The notes below the pieces were generated by a model. That model was not told the DNA's origin. It did no database searches and saw nothing but the letters and a program-made list of their open reading frames with translations. From NCBI GenBank assembly GCA_951802425.1, contig OX637800.1, positions 3,286,001 to 3,350,000 on the forward strand: a stretch of 64,000 nucleotides of DNA, given 5' to 3'. The position numbers and the translations under genes were made by a program. This stretch comes from Clavaria fumosa. Taxonomy: Eukaryota; Basidiomycota; Agaricomycetes; Agaricales; Clavariaceae. How positions within the stretch are numbered: position 1 is the first letter of the stretch; every line of letters begins with the position of its first letter. This document shows positions 20,759 through 32,242 of this stretch, piece by piece.

Positions 20759-23700
20759 ATGCCCTCTATCTTCTCCCGCTCCCGAACGCAGTCGGCTCCC
20801 TATACAGACCCTCTTTTGCTAGACACTTCGACTCATCATGACGAGTTCGGTAGACTCTCCGTTAAGTCTGCAAAACATTCCACATTCGCCAAGAAGGACA
20901 AGTCGAAAGCCGGTGAAAAGAAGTCGCGTACTCATCCTGGCTTTGCGGATGCGAATAGCCAAGAGTATGATGCCCACGCAGCGGAGCTGGATGGTGGCTT
21001 TTTACCTCTATCTCTTGAGCAGCCGCACGGCGGCGGTGTATCAGTAGCGACGGCACCGGGCTGGCAGGACTTGCCAAAGGAGCGTGACTATGGCTACCTA
21101 TCCTACGCTCGTCACGTCATCCTCGGCCTCGAACAGGTCGACTCTCTCGTCCAAGTTGTCACAGAAGAGCTAAATACTCGTGGTCTCACTACCCCTTTCA
21201 TCTTTTCTAGCCTCGCTCTAAACGGCTCCTCCTCCGCTGTCAAACGCCTCATCAAAACTTTTCTCAACACATGCTCTGATCCTTGCAACAAGGACGCCCA
21301 TCTCAGTTGGCTCGAGGAAGCCAAGTTTGCCAGTCCACAGGAGCTTGGCATGTTCCTCCGCTGGGGCCTCGCTAGGATCGTTCGTTATGTCCGTGGTGAG
21401 GACGTCCGTGGCCTCCTCTCTTGGGATCAGTATGACACTTTCTGCGACTCGGAAACAGGTAGAGACCCTTTTTTTTTTCCTTCTCAATGTCCTCATTTAT
21501 TTCTGCAGCTTTACATTATCCACCTGCCCACTTTGAAACACTCCTTCGCGAGCTCCAACCGCACGTGGCTAACATCCTCGTCAAATTGTTTACTGTCTTG
21601 ACCGGTCTCACCGCCCATAGCTCGTCCTCGGGCCACACCCCACCGACGCTCTCTCCCCTCTTTGGCCCGCTCATCTTCGGGCTTGGATCAGCGACACTGC
21701 CTTTCCACCACGCCTACCTACACTATCTCCGATCCGCCAACGCCACTGAACACCTGATACTTGCGTTCATTCGCTGGCAAGACACGCCTCGCACGTCAAT
21801 CATCGCATCCTCCGCCTCTCCCCCTGCGGTCGTGCCATATGTGACGACGGCGGCGCTGGGCGTGCCCACGCGCCTCAAACACTGGATACGCGGGTATCCA
21901 TTCGCGATGCTTCCCTTCCTCGAGGACCCGCAGCACAAGACAAAGCCGCAGCCGCGCAAAGGGGCGCGCACCGTGCGCGTCGTAAGCGTCCGCCGTAACG
22001 TTCGCATGTATTCGCCTGACCTTGTCCGGACGTGTGCTGGATGGGCGCAGCGCGCGACTTTTCGTGCAAATCCTGGTGGGGTTGGTGGTGGAAGTAGTGT
22101 TGCCGGTGGCTCGCCGCGCATAACGAATGACTTGGCCGCGTCCAAGGTGTGGGAGCGCATTTGCCCCCTTGGCATGGCTCTGCCGCCTGCATACTCCGAC
22201 ACTTATAAGAAGAGAATGGATATGCCTAGTCACATTCACCCGGACATTGGACCCGGAAGTGGGTTGTCCTCAACTTCAATGTCGAGTGCGGCGTCTCCGA
22301 TCTCTACAACGACCTCCTTATCGTCATCATCTACTAGTCCTCTATTTGGAGACAATGATGCGGGGAACGGCATCAGTATTGGTAGCAGTAGGCTTGGCGA
22401 GGACCGCTTTACGAGCCTGGCAGACCTTAAATGGGGAGAGTTTGAGATGATGGGATTCACTGGGCTCGAGTCGACAGAAAAGAAATTGCAATTTGACCTT
22501 ACCGAAGGGGCCAGGACAGTGCGTTGTTGCTTGTCTTTTTGTGGTCTCTCAGTATGGACTTCTTTTCCGATTAGGCACGCGCTGCGAAACGCACGACGTT
22601 GAACTGGAATGACTTTTCGACGACGGGTTTCTCACGCACTGATGACCCGCTGAGCGCGACTCTACAGTTTAGCACGCCGTTGGCGCATACGATTTCCTCA
22701 TGGCCAACACATTCTGCAGAACTCTCCAAGAAGCTGAAACAGACACAGAAGGCGCTGCCGCCATTCGGGTGGGACACAGAGCCTGTGATGGGCCAGGAAG
22801 AGGTTATTGAAGAAGCGTTTGTGGATGTGTTTTGTGATTTGATATACGGTGGTGGATGGATGGACTTGGAGCGTATCGAGGAAACGGATAGGGAGTGTAA
22901 TTGGGCGTTGGTGAGTGCCGCTTGGCTTTGCTTTTCATGCGTAGTCACTCATCGTGAGCGTCTCTCAGGTTGAATTCAAAGCTTTACCGCCAAGTCAGAC
23001 TACAATCACGACCGCACCTGGCACTGATCCTCGGACGGGCACCTCGGTAGTCCTCTTTGAAGAGTTTGTGCCGCTTGAGTATAGAAGAGAGCTTCTGACC
23101 GCCTCAACGTCACGACCACGCTTCACGTCGTTGTTCCACAAGTCGTCCAAACAGTGGAAGCCTGCTCCAACGCTCAACGGACGACCGTACGTGGTGGGAC
23201 TCGTCCCGCAGAGCCCGAGCCTACGCGAACTCGAATTCGATACTTTGCTCAAGTCGTCGACGGACACCAAAGTAATTTCACTCGCGTCGTCCCGTCGCCC
23301 CATCTCGACGCAGTCGCATGATATCCCGAGGTTGTCAGTCATGTCGGCGTTGCAGCCGCCACTTCCACCGGTTTCTTCTGAGCCTGCTGTGTCGTCGAAA
23401 AAATCGACAACGTATGAGACGCCCAGCTCTCCATTGTCCAACATGGCGAGTAAGAGGGCATCGCGTTTTCGTCTGCCAGGCGGGATCCCCGTACCTAGTC
23501 CTGGCAGCGCGCGCAAACCGGGATTGATGCCAGCTGAATACTCGAGGGTGGAGTTTGAGACGCGATTGGCAAGCTACAGTGACGACGACGACGACCGCAG
23601 CGGACTTGGCGGTGGGGATGGGAAGAAGAATAAGCACAAGAGACGTGAGTCGAGAGATGATGCATGGGTAGATATTTTAGTTGGGACGCAGGATCGGAGG

Positions 23701-25038
23701 TTGGCTGGGCAGGATGCGGATTTAAAGAGGCCTGGTGTTGGTGCTGGTGCTGGGTTGCGGGGGTTGAGGGGGGGACGGTCGGACCCTGAGTTAGCGAGTC
23801 AAGAAGTAGCCAAGGCGCTTGCTGCTGTGAAGGAACGCACACCATCGACGGACGATGACGGTGGGGGCGATAAACCCGCCGAGGACGACGGAAGTGGCGT
23901 TACAGGTAGTCGTGTTAGTGGACTCATTGGGCTGGCGTCTTCCAGGAGACTCGTTGGCCGTGGTCCTGCGACAATGACAACTGTCATTGCTTCTTTGGTG
24001 GCAGAGGACAACCCAGTAGTTCCGAGTGCCACCTCGGGGGCCGTATTGGACGACCTCCACGCGGAAGGCCATGCGCGTCATGGACATCGTAGTCAAATTG
24101 GTCATAGAGTTGGATACGACGAGGACGAGGACCAGGACGAAGACGAAGAGGAGCACAAGGACGAAGAACACGGAATTGAGCGTGGGCTTTCTCCTGCCGC
24201 TGTGATGGCCGCGCGCCAGAAGATACGAGTCGGGTATTTTGATTTGCACCCGGATAGGCGCCCTTTGGCTTCCAATACCGTCGCCGCTGTGGCACCTCCG
24301 CCAACGACGACGACAGCGGGGCTGACTATGACGAGGCCGTCATTCGAGGAGGAGGACCCCAGGACAATCTTGCATGCGGACAGCGACGACGAAGATGGAA
24401 GAGCGACTCCTCTATTGCCACCTTTTCCCGGTCGTGGTATCCCTCAACGAGAGCATGAGCCAATTGCAGCTAGACCAAATGAACCACTGCAGCAGCAGCT
24501 GTCAGGGTCCGCACTCTCGCCTACTCTTCGGCCGCCGACCCAGCACCAACAACGGCAGCCTTCACCCTTACCACCGCCTCGCAAACGCGATGGCTACACC
24601 AACGTCGTAGAAGAATATGACGGGTCTCCGAAGCGCGTCTCCCAAGAGCCACCTATTCAAATCGAGATCCCGGAGTGGAAAGGCGATGCGCGGCGGCTGT
24701 CGCCGAGTCCCGTCGATAGGAAGACGACTGCACACGGCGTTCCCGCTGCGGATGATGTGGCCAGACAGCAGCAGCAACTCCAACCGCAGCCACACACTTC
24801 GCAGGCGATGGCGATGGTTTCGGGCTCCAAGCGAACGGCGGCACTCATTGATTTATATCGACAGCGTGAGCAATCCGTGGTCGTCACGCCCGCTTCCAGG
24901 ATTCCTGTACGAGTGCCGCTTGGGATCATCGAAGCAGAGGATGTGGAGGTAGGAGAGGAAGACGAGGAAGAGGCTGATGGGAGGTACCGTCATGGTACTC
25001 TCCTTCATGGAGTGATGGAAGAAGACGAAGAGGAATAG
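20759..25038 (+). CDS. Msb1/Mug8-domain protein (cell polarity / morphogenesis)
   Basis: Four exons join in frame: 20759-21458, 21509-22518, 22575-22910 and 22969-25038, giving 1,371 residues. The first about 700 residues resemble the Msb1/Mug8 domain, a RhoGAP-like fold: RDYGYLSYARHVILGLEQVD near residue 100, then LTTPFIFSSLALNGSSSAVK. In yeast Msb1 acts with Cdc42/Bem1 and Rho1-Pkc1 signalling at sites of polarised growth; a role in hyphal or septal growth here is inferred from family. The second half is disordered: serine-rich stretches, acidic runs (DEDEDQDEDEEEHKDEE), glutamine and proline tracts, ending EEDEEE. ATG 20759 is the first in a clean leader, and all introns are 50-58 nt with GT-AG ends. 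Sequence is GC-rich, unlike the surrounding repeats, so this is a real host gene. Confidence 0.75.
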
Positions 25039-25754
25039 ATCAGTCGATGGCAAAAGTTAAATGCTGTCGGGTCTATATGCATGCCACCAAACTTCTCTGC
25101 TTGATGCAATGTCTATGATCTCGGAATTCCCCCTTTCCTTATCCTTTTATTGTGCACTATCCACCCGAGACACGGAACCTTCTCTTTTCTTTTCTCAGGA
25201 TACCCGGTAACCTCGGACTGGATCCCGAACCACACTAAATGGAAATCCCAATTGTTTCTGTCCTCTATCAGCTGTGTTAGTATGTTTCTCGCAGCCTACG
25301 TCCTGCACTCACTATACTATGTCCGTAGAAATCCATCGAACAAAGCTGGTGTTTTGCTGGATTTTCCGACCCTTCTTTGTCCAGGTTTGGTACTTGGTCT
25401 AATGAACCTTGCAGATTTTGCTTTGACTTGCTGTCATCTTTATGCATTGAAATTTCACTTTGAGCTGCATTCTGATGCCACTAGTGTTGCCATGGTCTGG
25501 TTCAGGCCATTTCCTGAACCCTGAACTCAAGTTCAGAGGTTCAGAACTGGACTTATATATCCCTTGATTGGGACCTGCAAACCTGATTTTGGGTTTTGTT
25601 CAGACAAATTCCTGTTCAAAGTGATATTAGGCTGTATTTCATTGTGACCTTGCCAATTACCATTTCAGTTCATATTTTGAGCTAGATATTCAAATTATTA
25701 TATATAACTCAATGTTTTGGCTTCAATTTTTTGTGCAAGTCCTTCAAGATATCC
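25039..25754. other. 3' flank of the Msb1-like gene, then hAT-MITE-like repeat
   Basis: 25039-25480 is presumed 3' UTR and flank with no convincing frame. From about 25483 to 25640 GGTTCAG / CTGAACC motifs like those of the 19781-20073 MITE recur, starting AGTGTTGCCATGG. No matching right end was found. Confidence 0.4.
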
Positions 25755-25880
25755 TCCTGGTGCTAGTGGCATCTATTAGTTCTATTTGATAAATTTCAAA
25801 AGTCCAATTTTGACCCATTTTCAGTGATTTCCACAGTTAAAAAAAAGCTCTGGTGGTTACAAATTAGCATAGATTGAGTT
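25755..25880. repeat. Dispersed repeat, copy of 17081-17205
   Basis: Same orientation and order of blocks as the copy at 17081, at roughly 80-85% identity by eye. It is followed by unrelated AT-rich sequence. Confidence 0.7.
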
Positions 25881-26427
25881 GTGGTGGAGCATGCACTGTT
25901 ATATTTTATTACATAATGCTGTAGATGCACTTACAGCAGTGTTGTTGGTGCATAGGGTCTTTGAGAGACCTAAGGAGGTGTCCAGGACACAAGGAGACAT
26001 TTGGGACATCTAGGATGTGTTTGAGATGCAAAGGAGATGTTTGGGACCTCTGGGAAGTGTTTGAAACATCTACAGGGGCCCAGGAGGGTCTATGGACAGT
26101 TTGTGACACAGGCAATGTTAATGGACTATAGAAGTGTTTTTGGACCTAAGGAGATGTCTGGGAGTCTTGTGTAGTCACTTAGGGGCTTGAGATGAGGCTG
26201 GCAGTGTACACTGCCTCTAGGGAGTGTCTGACCCTACCTACTGTTGCTTTGTTTAAGAGCCTGCTGTGTATACATGTAGCTATGCATTGCTATGGTTGTA
26301 GTTGACTCCTGGCCTCCTGTTGCTTCCTCTTTAGCATTGCTTAGTCCTTCTTCTTGCTCCTTGAAGCCTTACACTTTCTGTTGCCTTGTTTATGTAGATT
26401 TGTCACTTTCATCTATTTACTGTAAGT

Positions 26428-26706
26428 GGCCTGTCTGGGGACTGTAGGTTCCTAGACTTGATATAATCAATTCCTACTCTTGTCTACCCTAAGTCCTTGC
26501 CCAAGGCATCATTCCCCCTTTGCCTCACCCTTGGACCTCTTGGCTGACACTTGCCATAACATGCACCTCTTGTTATGTAGGGGTCCTACTTGAGAGGAAT
26601 GAGGGTGGGCCAGGGGGGAGGACCTAGCTTGGGCAAAAACTTTGAAGTAGAACAAGGAGATAAGCTGTATTGCAAGTCTGGGGACCTACAGTCCACAGAC
26701 AGGCTT
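26428..26706. repeat. Two related LTR-end-like arms in inverted orientation
   Basis: Arm 26428-26561 ends CATAACA. After 9 bp the arm 26571-26706 begins TGTTATG and is its diverged reverse complement; shared pieces are GCCTGTCTG, GGACTGTAGGT, AGACTTG and TTGCCCAAG. This looks like two retroelement ends placed end to end in opposite directions, or an old foldback element. Confidence 0.5.
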
Positions 26707-28430
26707 CTCAAAACATGAAGGGGGGCTGTAAATGAAGCTACAGGTAGCTAGGCATTCATTACATGTACTGTATCTACAAATATAGGGGAGCAATACTACA
26801 AAACAGGAGGGTCTACACAACAAGGGAGAAGGGGAAGCAACAGTGTCTAAGCATTGAAACACTCTTGGCATCATCTGCAACACCACAATGAAGCAGTACA
26901 ACCATGTAGGCAAGGATACAAATAGTGTGTCAAATAATGTATCAGAAGTATCAGAAACTGTTACAACTCTTTAGGGGGCATCCAAACAAAGGAGAGGGAC
27001 CTGAGGGACCCCCAGACTGATTTCCAGCTACTATTTTTGATTCTAGGGCCCCACAAGTCCCATAGGGTGTTCCAGCAGTTTCAGGACAATCCCAACTTTG
27101 TCTCAGAGCTCCTAGCAATGCATCTCACTACATTATGACCCATTTACACTTCCTAACTTCATCCTAGGAGCCCTTTCAAGCCAGTACCTCACTCTGAAGA
27201 TGCCCAGCATCACAAGAAACATAAATATTGAAAGAAGGAACCTGTCCAGCACAGCTTAGGCATAACACCTCTACTAGTATTTTACCTAGGTGTTCCTATA
27301 ATTTGGGGCTGCTTGGGTGGCATCTGAATTTTCCCAGCCATTATACAAGAATCATGACTTAATAGACAATGATATTGCAATATCTATCAGAAATCCAGAT
27401 GTCACCCAAGCAACCCTACTTACAGTAGGTGGAATACTAGTAAAAATTCATGCACCACCTCAACCCAATCTACTTTACCATTTAAGTGGGACACAGCAAT
27501 TCCCACACAAAAGCTGTGCCACAAGTACAGCCACAAACTTGCCAAATCAGTGACCCACAAATGTTCTTGCCCATTTCTCAGTCAATTCTCAAGCAATTCT
27601 CATGGATTTTTTTTTGATAAGACTCTATTTGATCTGTAGATTAATGTGGAAATGTCAAAAGAAAATATTAACTGATATTTTCTGTACTAATCCACCAAAA
27701 TAAAATGGGCCTCAATGTAAATAGTGACATTTCATGTATCCAAATGATGGCTTGTGCAATCTTGATTTCCAAGGCTCTGGAAATAATACTGGAGTGCTTA
27801 TGGGTCTATGTGACTCACATTTCATGCAAAATTTTAAATTCTGTGCTGTTCTGAATATGCTGAGTACTCTGTTCCTTCAGAACATTGCTAATGCAGTAGC
27901 ATAGTTGGAACCATTATTAAAATAGTTCAGAAATGATGCAGTTGAGCTAGTACAAATATTATACACATCAGGATTCAGGACAGGCAACAGAAAAGCTGGC
28001 ATAGTCATCAATTCTCCAAATCTATCTGTGCCGGAGTGGTTGCACAGCCACAATTACCTAATTAGTCCACTCACATCATATACTCCCCATACCCAGTGTT
28101 TTGGCTTCCACAGCATGATTCAAGCTTCGTTTTGGTGAGACAAAATGTTCCTATAATATATTTGAGACAATCCTTCAAGATAGATGTTTGTTATTTAGCC
28201 TCATTGTTGAGATATGGTATGTACATGGGGCATATCTCAAGAATGAAGCAAAATTAGAAAAATCAAGCCTGAAGGATTTGCTTAAATAATTATTGGGAAC
28301 ACTTTTTATACTCAAAGTCTTTTTGTATCTGGTCTGTGGAAGGCAGAAAACCAGGTAGTGGAAGTGGGTCAGTAATTTGGCATGTGTGCCACTTTGTGTG
28401 TGTCACATGATTTTGGCTGACACTGCCAGG
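26707..28430. other. AT-rich non-coding stretch
   Basis: No gene or RNA could be supported over 1.7 kb. The only structure seen is a short foldback at 27310-27412, whose ends TGCTTGGGTGGCATCTGAAT and its reverse complement match at 20 of 22 positions. Confidence 0.45.
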
Positions 28431-28931
28431 TCCCAATTTAAGTCAATTGACCTGTCATGCATCATCCACCCCTCAAATTTGGTCAAATTTTCACCTTGTA
28501 ATGCATCACACAGCCAAACAGTCAATTTGTGGGACCAAACCTTTTTTTACCAAATTAGGTTTGCTGCAGGATTTTGTTGAGAATTTTGAGGACTTTACAC
28601 TTGGCCACCCATTCCAATGGAGTCCATTGGAGTCCAACCAGCTCCATTGGAGCCAGCAAAGACTCCATTGGAGCCAGCAAAGACTCCATTGGAGCCAACA
28701 AGGACTCCATTGGAGCCAACAAAGAATCTATCAGAGCCAGCAAGGACTCTATCAGAGCCAACAAGGACTTTGTCAGACTTGGCCAGGAGTCCAATGGAAT
28801 TTCTTCCAGTGGACTCCTGTGGACTCCTGTGGACTCCAACCATGGACTGGAATCCACTGGAGTCCATTGGAGTCCACATGGAGTCCATTGGAGTCCACTG
28901 GAGTCCACATGGAGTCCAATGGAGTCCTAAC
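28430..28931. repeat. Composite dispersed repeat, copy B, with 18-bp and GGAGTCC minisatellites
   Basis: It aligns with 17210 onward (AAGTCAATTGACC, then ACTTTACACTTGGCCACCCATTCC). Inside is an 18-bp tandem unit (GACTCCATTGGAGCCAGC and variants, about 28635-28775), then GGAGTCCACTGGAGTCCACA units to 28926. Several frames stay open on both strands because unit lengths are multiples of three; none is taken as a gene. The repeat continues at 30672 after the solo LTR and past 38549 after the Helitron. Confidence 0.7.
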
Positions 28932-30666
28932 TGTTAGGGCCTGTCCTGTCTCATAGATAATACCGAAGGTTGACTTGTTGGTGACCAGTCCTGGAAACTC
29001 GCTAAGACCAATCAACTGTTGAGCACAGTCGATAATGCTTGGTCCTGGAAGGTCGCGAAGACATCTGAGAAGATGTAAGAATGAGGAGAAACAAGTAGAG
29101 AAAAGGAAGACATTGCTGGGAAGGTCACGAAGTCGATAGATGAAGTGTAAAAAAGGAAAAAGGCAAGTTGAGAAGAATAGTTAATGCTGAGAAGGTTGTG
29201 AAGTCGACCAACGAAGCGTAGTAAGAGAAATAGACAAGGTGGGAGAAACAGATGGTGTTGAGAAGGTCGCAAGTAGTCGCGACAGTATCGAGAGGTGTAT
29301 CGGTGAAGGCGATGACTTTGCCAACCGATGGGAGAACCTATGGGGTTCGAGGAATCAGTACCAAGATGAAATGAAGAGAATACTTAAGTGCGCAAGTTGT
29401 ACAAGTGCGGAGGATGAGTTAGAATAAAGCAGAGTGTGTCTTGGTGTTGTCGAGGTCACCAAGCGAGACAAGACCTATCAATTGCAGTGGTTCCAAGCTC
29501 AAAGGGCGTAATAGCCTCAAGCTTAAACCAAAGTGTGTCAATATCAAGTCTACAGTATGAGAAGTACATGCGAGACTTATATACATGCATACAGAAGAGT
29601 ATAACAAAAAAGAAAAGTACAGAGGTTGGCAAGCAACAAGACTATAGTAGTACAGGGTATGTTTAGTTGTAAAGTAACTAGGCATGTGTTCTACTAAGGT
29701 CGCGAGGGGTTAAGAAAGCATAGGTAAGGTCGTGAGCATGACCAGTCATGGGTCGCGACCTGGTTAAATAATCATATACGTAACTATAACTATGGGGAGA
29801 TTCTTGGATCATATGTAATGTAGTTATAGAGGACTGAGGAGAGGAAGGGGAGCATATTGGAAAGGTATATACAGCTGACCATTGGTGGCGCATTTGAGTG
29901 TTAAGGTTGCGAGGTCATAGGAGCAGTCATGTGGGTGATGGTAGTGACACAGGTGACCTTGGGTGGGAGGTCACATGGGTAATGCTGGTAACACGGGTAA
30001 CGGCCGTAACACTGGTAACATATTAGCACTGGTAGCGGTAGCGCCAGGGGTGCTGAGCGGCAAGTCACATGCCAGCTGAAGAAGATGCGCAACGGCATGT
30101 TGCGTGTCGAGATGGTAGGTTCTGGTGGTAAGTACGGGTAAGGTGTGATAGGGAAGGGCATCGCGAGTACAGCATGGTGGTCACGAGTGTCGTGTAAGGG
30201 TTAGGCTTGGTCACGAGTGCACTCGCGGATCACCTGGATCCGTGTGTGCGGGTAACTCATGGTGCATGGGGCCTTACTTGGATCCATGGGAAACTCATCC
30301 CCATGAGTACTCATGACAAGTACTCACAAGTACTCACAAGTAATTGATGATTCACCAGCCAAAATCTTGTCAAGACCATTGACTCAGATCCTCAAAGATC
30401 CTCAAAAAGCCCACAGTAGGCAAACTCAGACTCACGAGTTTCCTGACTCATGGGTTTTCCCACGAGTTTACCTGTGGAGATCTGTGAGTGACTGGGACTC
30501 ATGACCAAGCCTAGTAAGGGTGGGGAAGATCAGAGAGGCTTCTGGAAGGGGACAACGGGTTCCAGAAGTGTGTATAGGGGCTTGCAAGGTTGTAGAGGGC
30601 CGTCAGGAGGTTCGTAGATGTTGGTAAAGTTGGTTTGGGTAGGGGAAAAATGAATGGGTCCTGACA
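28932..30666 (+). mobile_element. Solo LTR (1,735 bp) with 5-bp target duplication
   Basis: The segment starts TGTTAGGGCCTG and ends GGGTCCTGACA. It is flanked by CTAAC at 28927-28931 and 30667-30671. It carries recurring AAGGTCGCGAAG-like motifs and no coding frame. TG...CA ends with a 5-bp duplication and no internal region indicate a solo LTR left by LTR-LTR recombination. Strand is arbitrary. Confidence 0.8.
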
Positions 30667-30671
30667 CTAAC

Positions 30672-31011
30672 ACAGCTGAAGAAAATGTCACCAGCTGGAG
30701 TCGAACCCAGATCTTTGTGTCACTTGGAAATGCAATTACCAGCTATGCCATGCAGCCACAGTTATCTTAGCCAATATAATCCCTATAGCCCTTGTCCTGA
30801 GCTCTGTGGAGTCCTTAGGAGTCCTTAGGAGTCCTGAGGAGTCTGACTGGAGTCCTGAGCAGTCAATGATGTGAATTCCTTGCAATAGAGTATTGTAATT
30901 ACAATAAATAGCTATTGCAAGAGATGACTGTAAGTGTATTGCAAGACATGACAATACAGCCTCTGTGACAACTGTGATGCACTTGTCCCAAAGTGGACAA
31001 TAGCCATGCAA
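30672..31011 (-). repeat. Composite dispersed repeat, copy B continued, with tRNA-like segment
   Basis: It matches 17590-17900 closely: the minus strand shows A-box-like TGGCATAGCTGGTAA and B-box-like GGGTTCGACTCC (about 30755-30690), then GGAGTCC units. It stops exactly where the Helitron begins (A at 31011). Confidence 0.65.
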
Positions 31012-32242
31012 TCTATACTACAATTTAACATTGATCAGGTGACACAAGACAAAAGCACATGATACAAACGACATAATTCAAACCTGACAGCTTCACCTTG
31101 CAAGATAACTTAAGTAATTGTACATGCTTTCGTTGTGGTTCTTGAACATGGTCTCATGAACTGTTCATTGCGTGTGTAAACTCACATGTAGTTCATTTAA
31201 CTCGAAGTTTCTGGGGTTTGGACGTAAATCTTTCGGTTGCACGTGACTGGATTTTAACTTGCATTTGCGTTCATTTGACTTTAGCGCGTCCCTCGGTATT
31301 CGGGTTTCGTTTGCACGCATACATCCTGGGTGCTGGGGGGTGTCTGACACGCTCATTTTTTTCTTTGATTCCTCTTACTGCTTTGTCGGTTCTCTCATTT
31401 TACTCACCATAGTCCTCTCACTTGCTTCTTTCGTTTGCCTCTCATATTCCCTTCGCTTTATCTCAGCTGCCTCGACTGCTTCGTGGTGTCCTTCTTTACT
31501 TGCTTAATCTCTCAATTCATTCAGGATTCGTGAACGTCAAAGACAAACGTCAAGATCACATCAAAAAAGAATCATGCGAGTGATAGGACTGTACTCGGGA
31601 ATTACCGAAGCATGGGGCATAAGCAAGCAGGGGGTTTGTTTGGTAATGTTTTTTTCCTCTTGCTTTTAACCTCATCGTCGTGCAATCCTCAACCTCTGAC
31701 CGTCGTCGTTGGCGTACTTCGTCGGTCAGTATACTTTACATCAGCCAGTTAATAGATAGCATAGAAAATGTAATAATAATGAGGTGTATTGTGCAAAAAC
31801 ATCCAAATAGCGGTGTTGTCTGTATTTTGAACCAACATAGTCGTCGTCGGCATACGGCACTGGTTGGGGATGCAGGGGACAGGCTGGGAAATGTCAAAAT
31901 CACGTGTTTCGGTCACGTGGGTGGATACGCGCATACATCTGGTATGTCACCGTGTCCATTCGCTTCGCGACGGTGCGCGTCTTGTCCGCGTATTGGTCGC
32001 TTGCTTCGTTCTGATTGTGTGCTGCTTTTTCTGCTTTCTGCTTGGTCACTCTGTGTTTCGTCGTCGCTCTTTGCATCTTTGCTTTCCTCGGTGCTTTGCT
32101 CTCTATCAGCTTGCTAATGCTAATTTATCTCGGGCGACATTGCTTTCGGCTGTGCTTTGGCTGCGTTACTTTGTGCTGTTCTACGGTTTCTTAATGTAAG
32201 TGTTTTTTGGCTCATAACCACTTTTGAGTGCATTCTCTGCAG

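Noticed and set aside
25150..25524. 124-codon frame after the Msb1-like gene
   Set aside because: No recognisable domain, runs into a dispersed repeat, and its composition is that of a 3' flank.
28020..28060. Possible tRNA start (GCCGGAGTGGTT)
   Set aside because: A-box-like sequence only. No B box and no cloverleaf follow.
28630..28930. CRISPR-like short regular repeats
   Set aside because: The 18-bp and GGAGTCC units are direct tandem minisatellites without unique spacers, in a eukaryotic genome.
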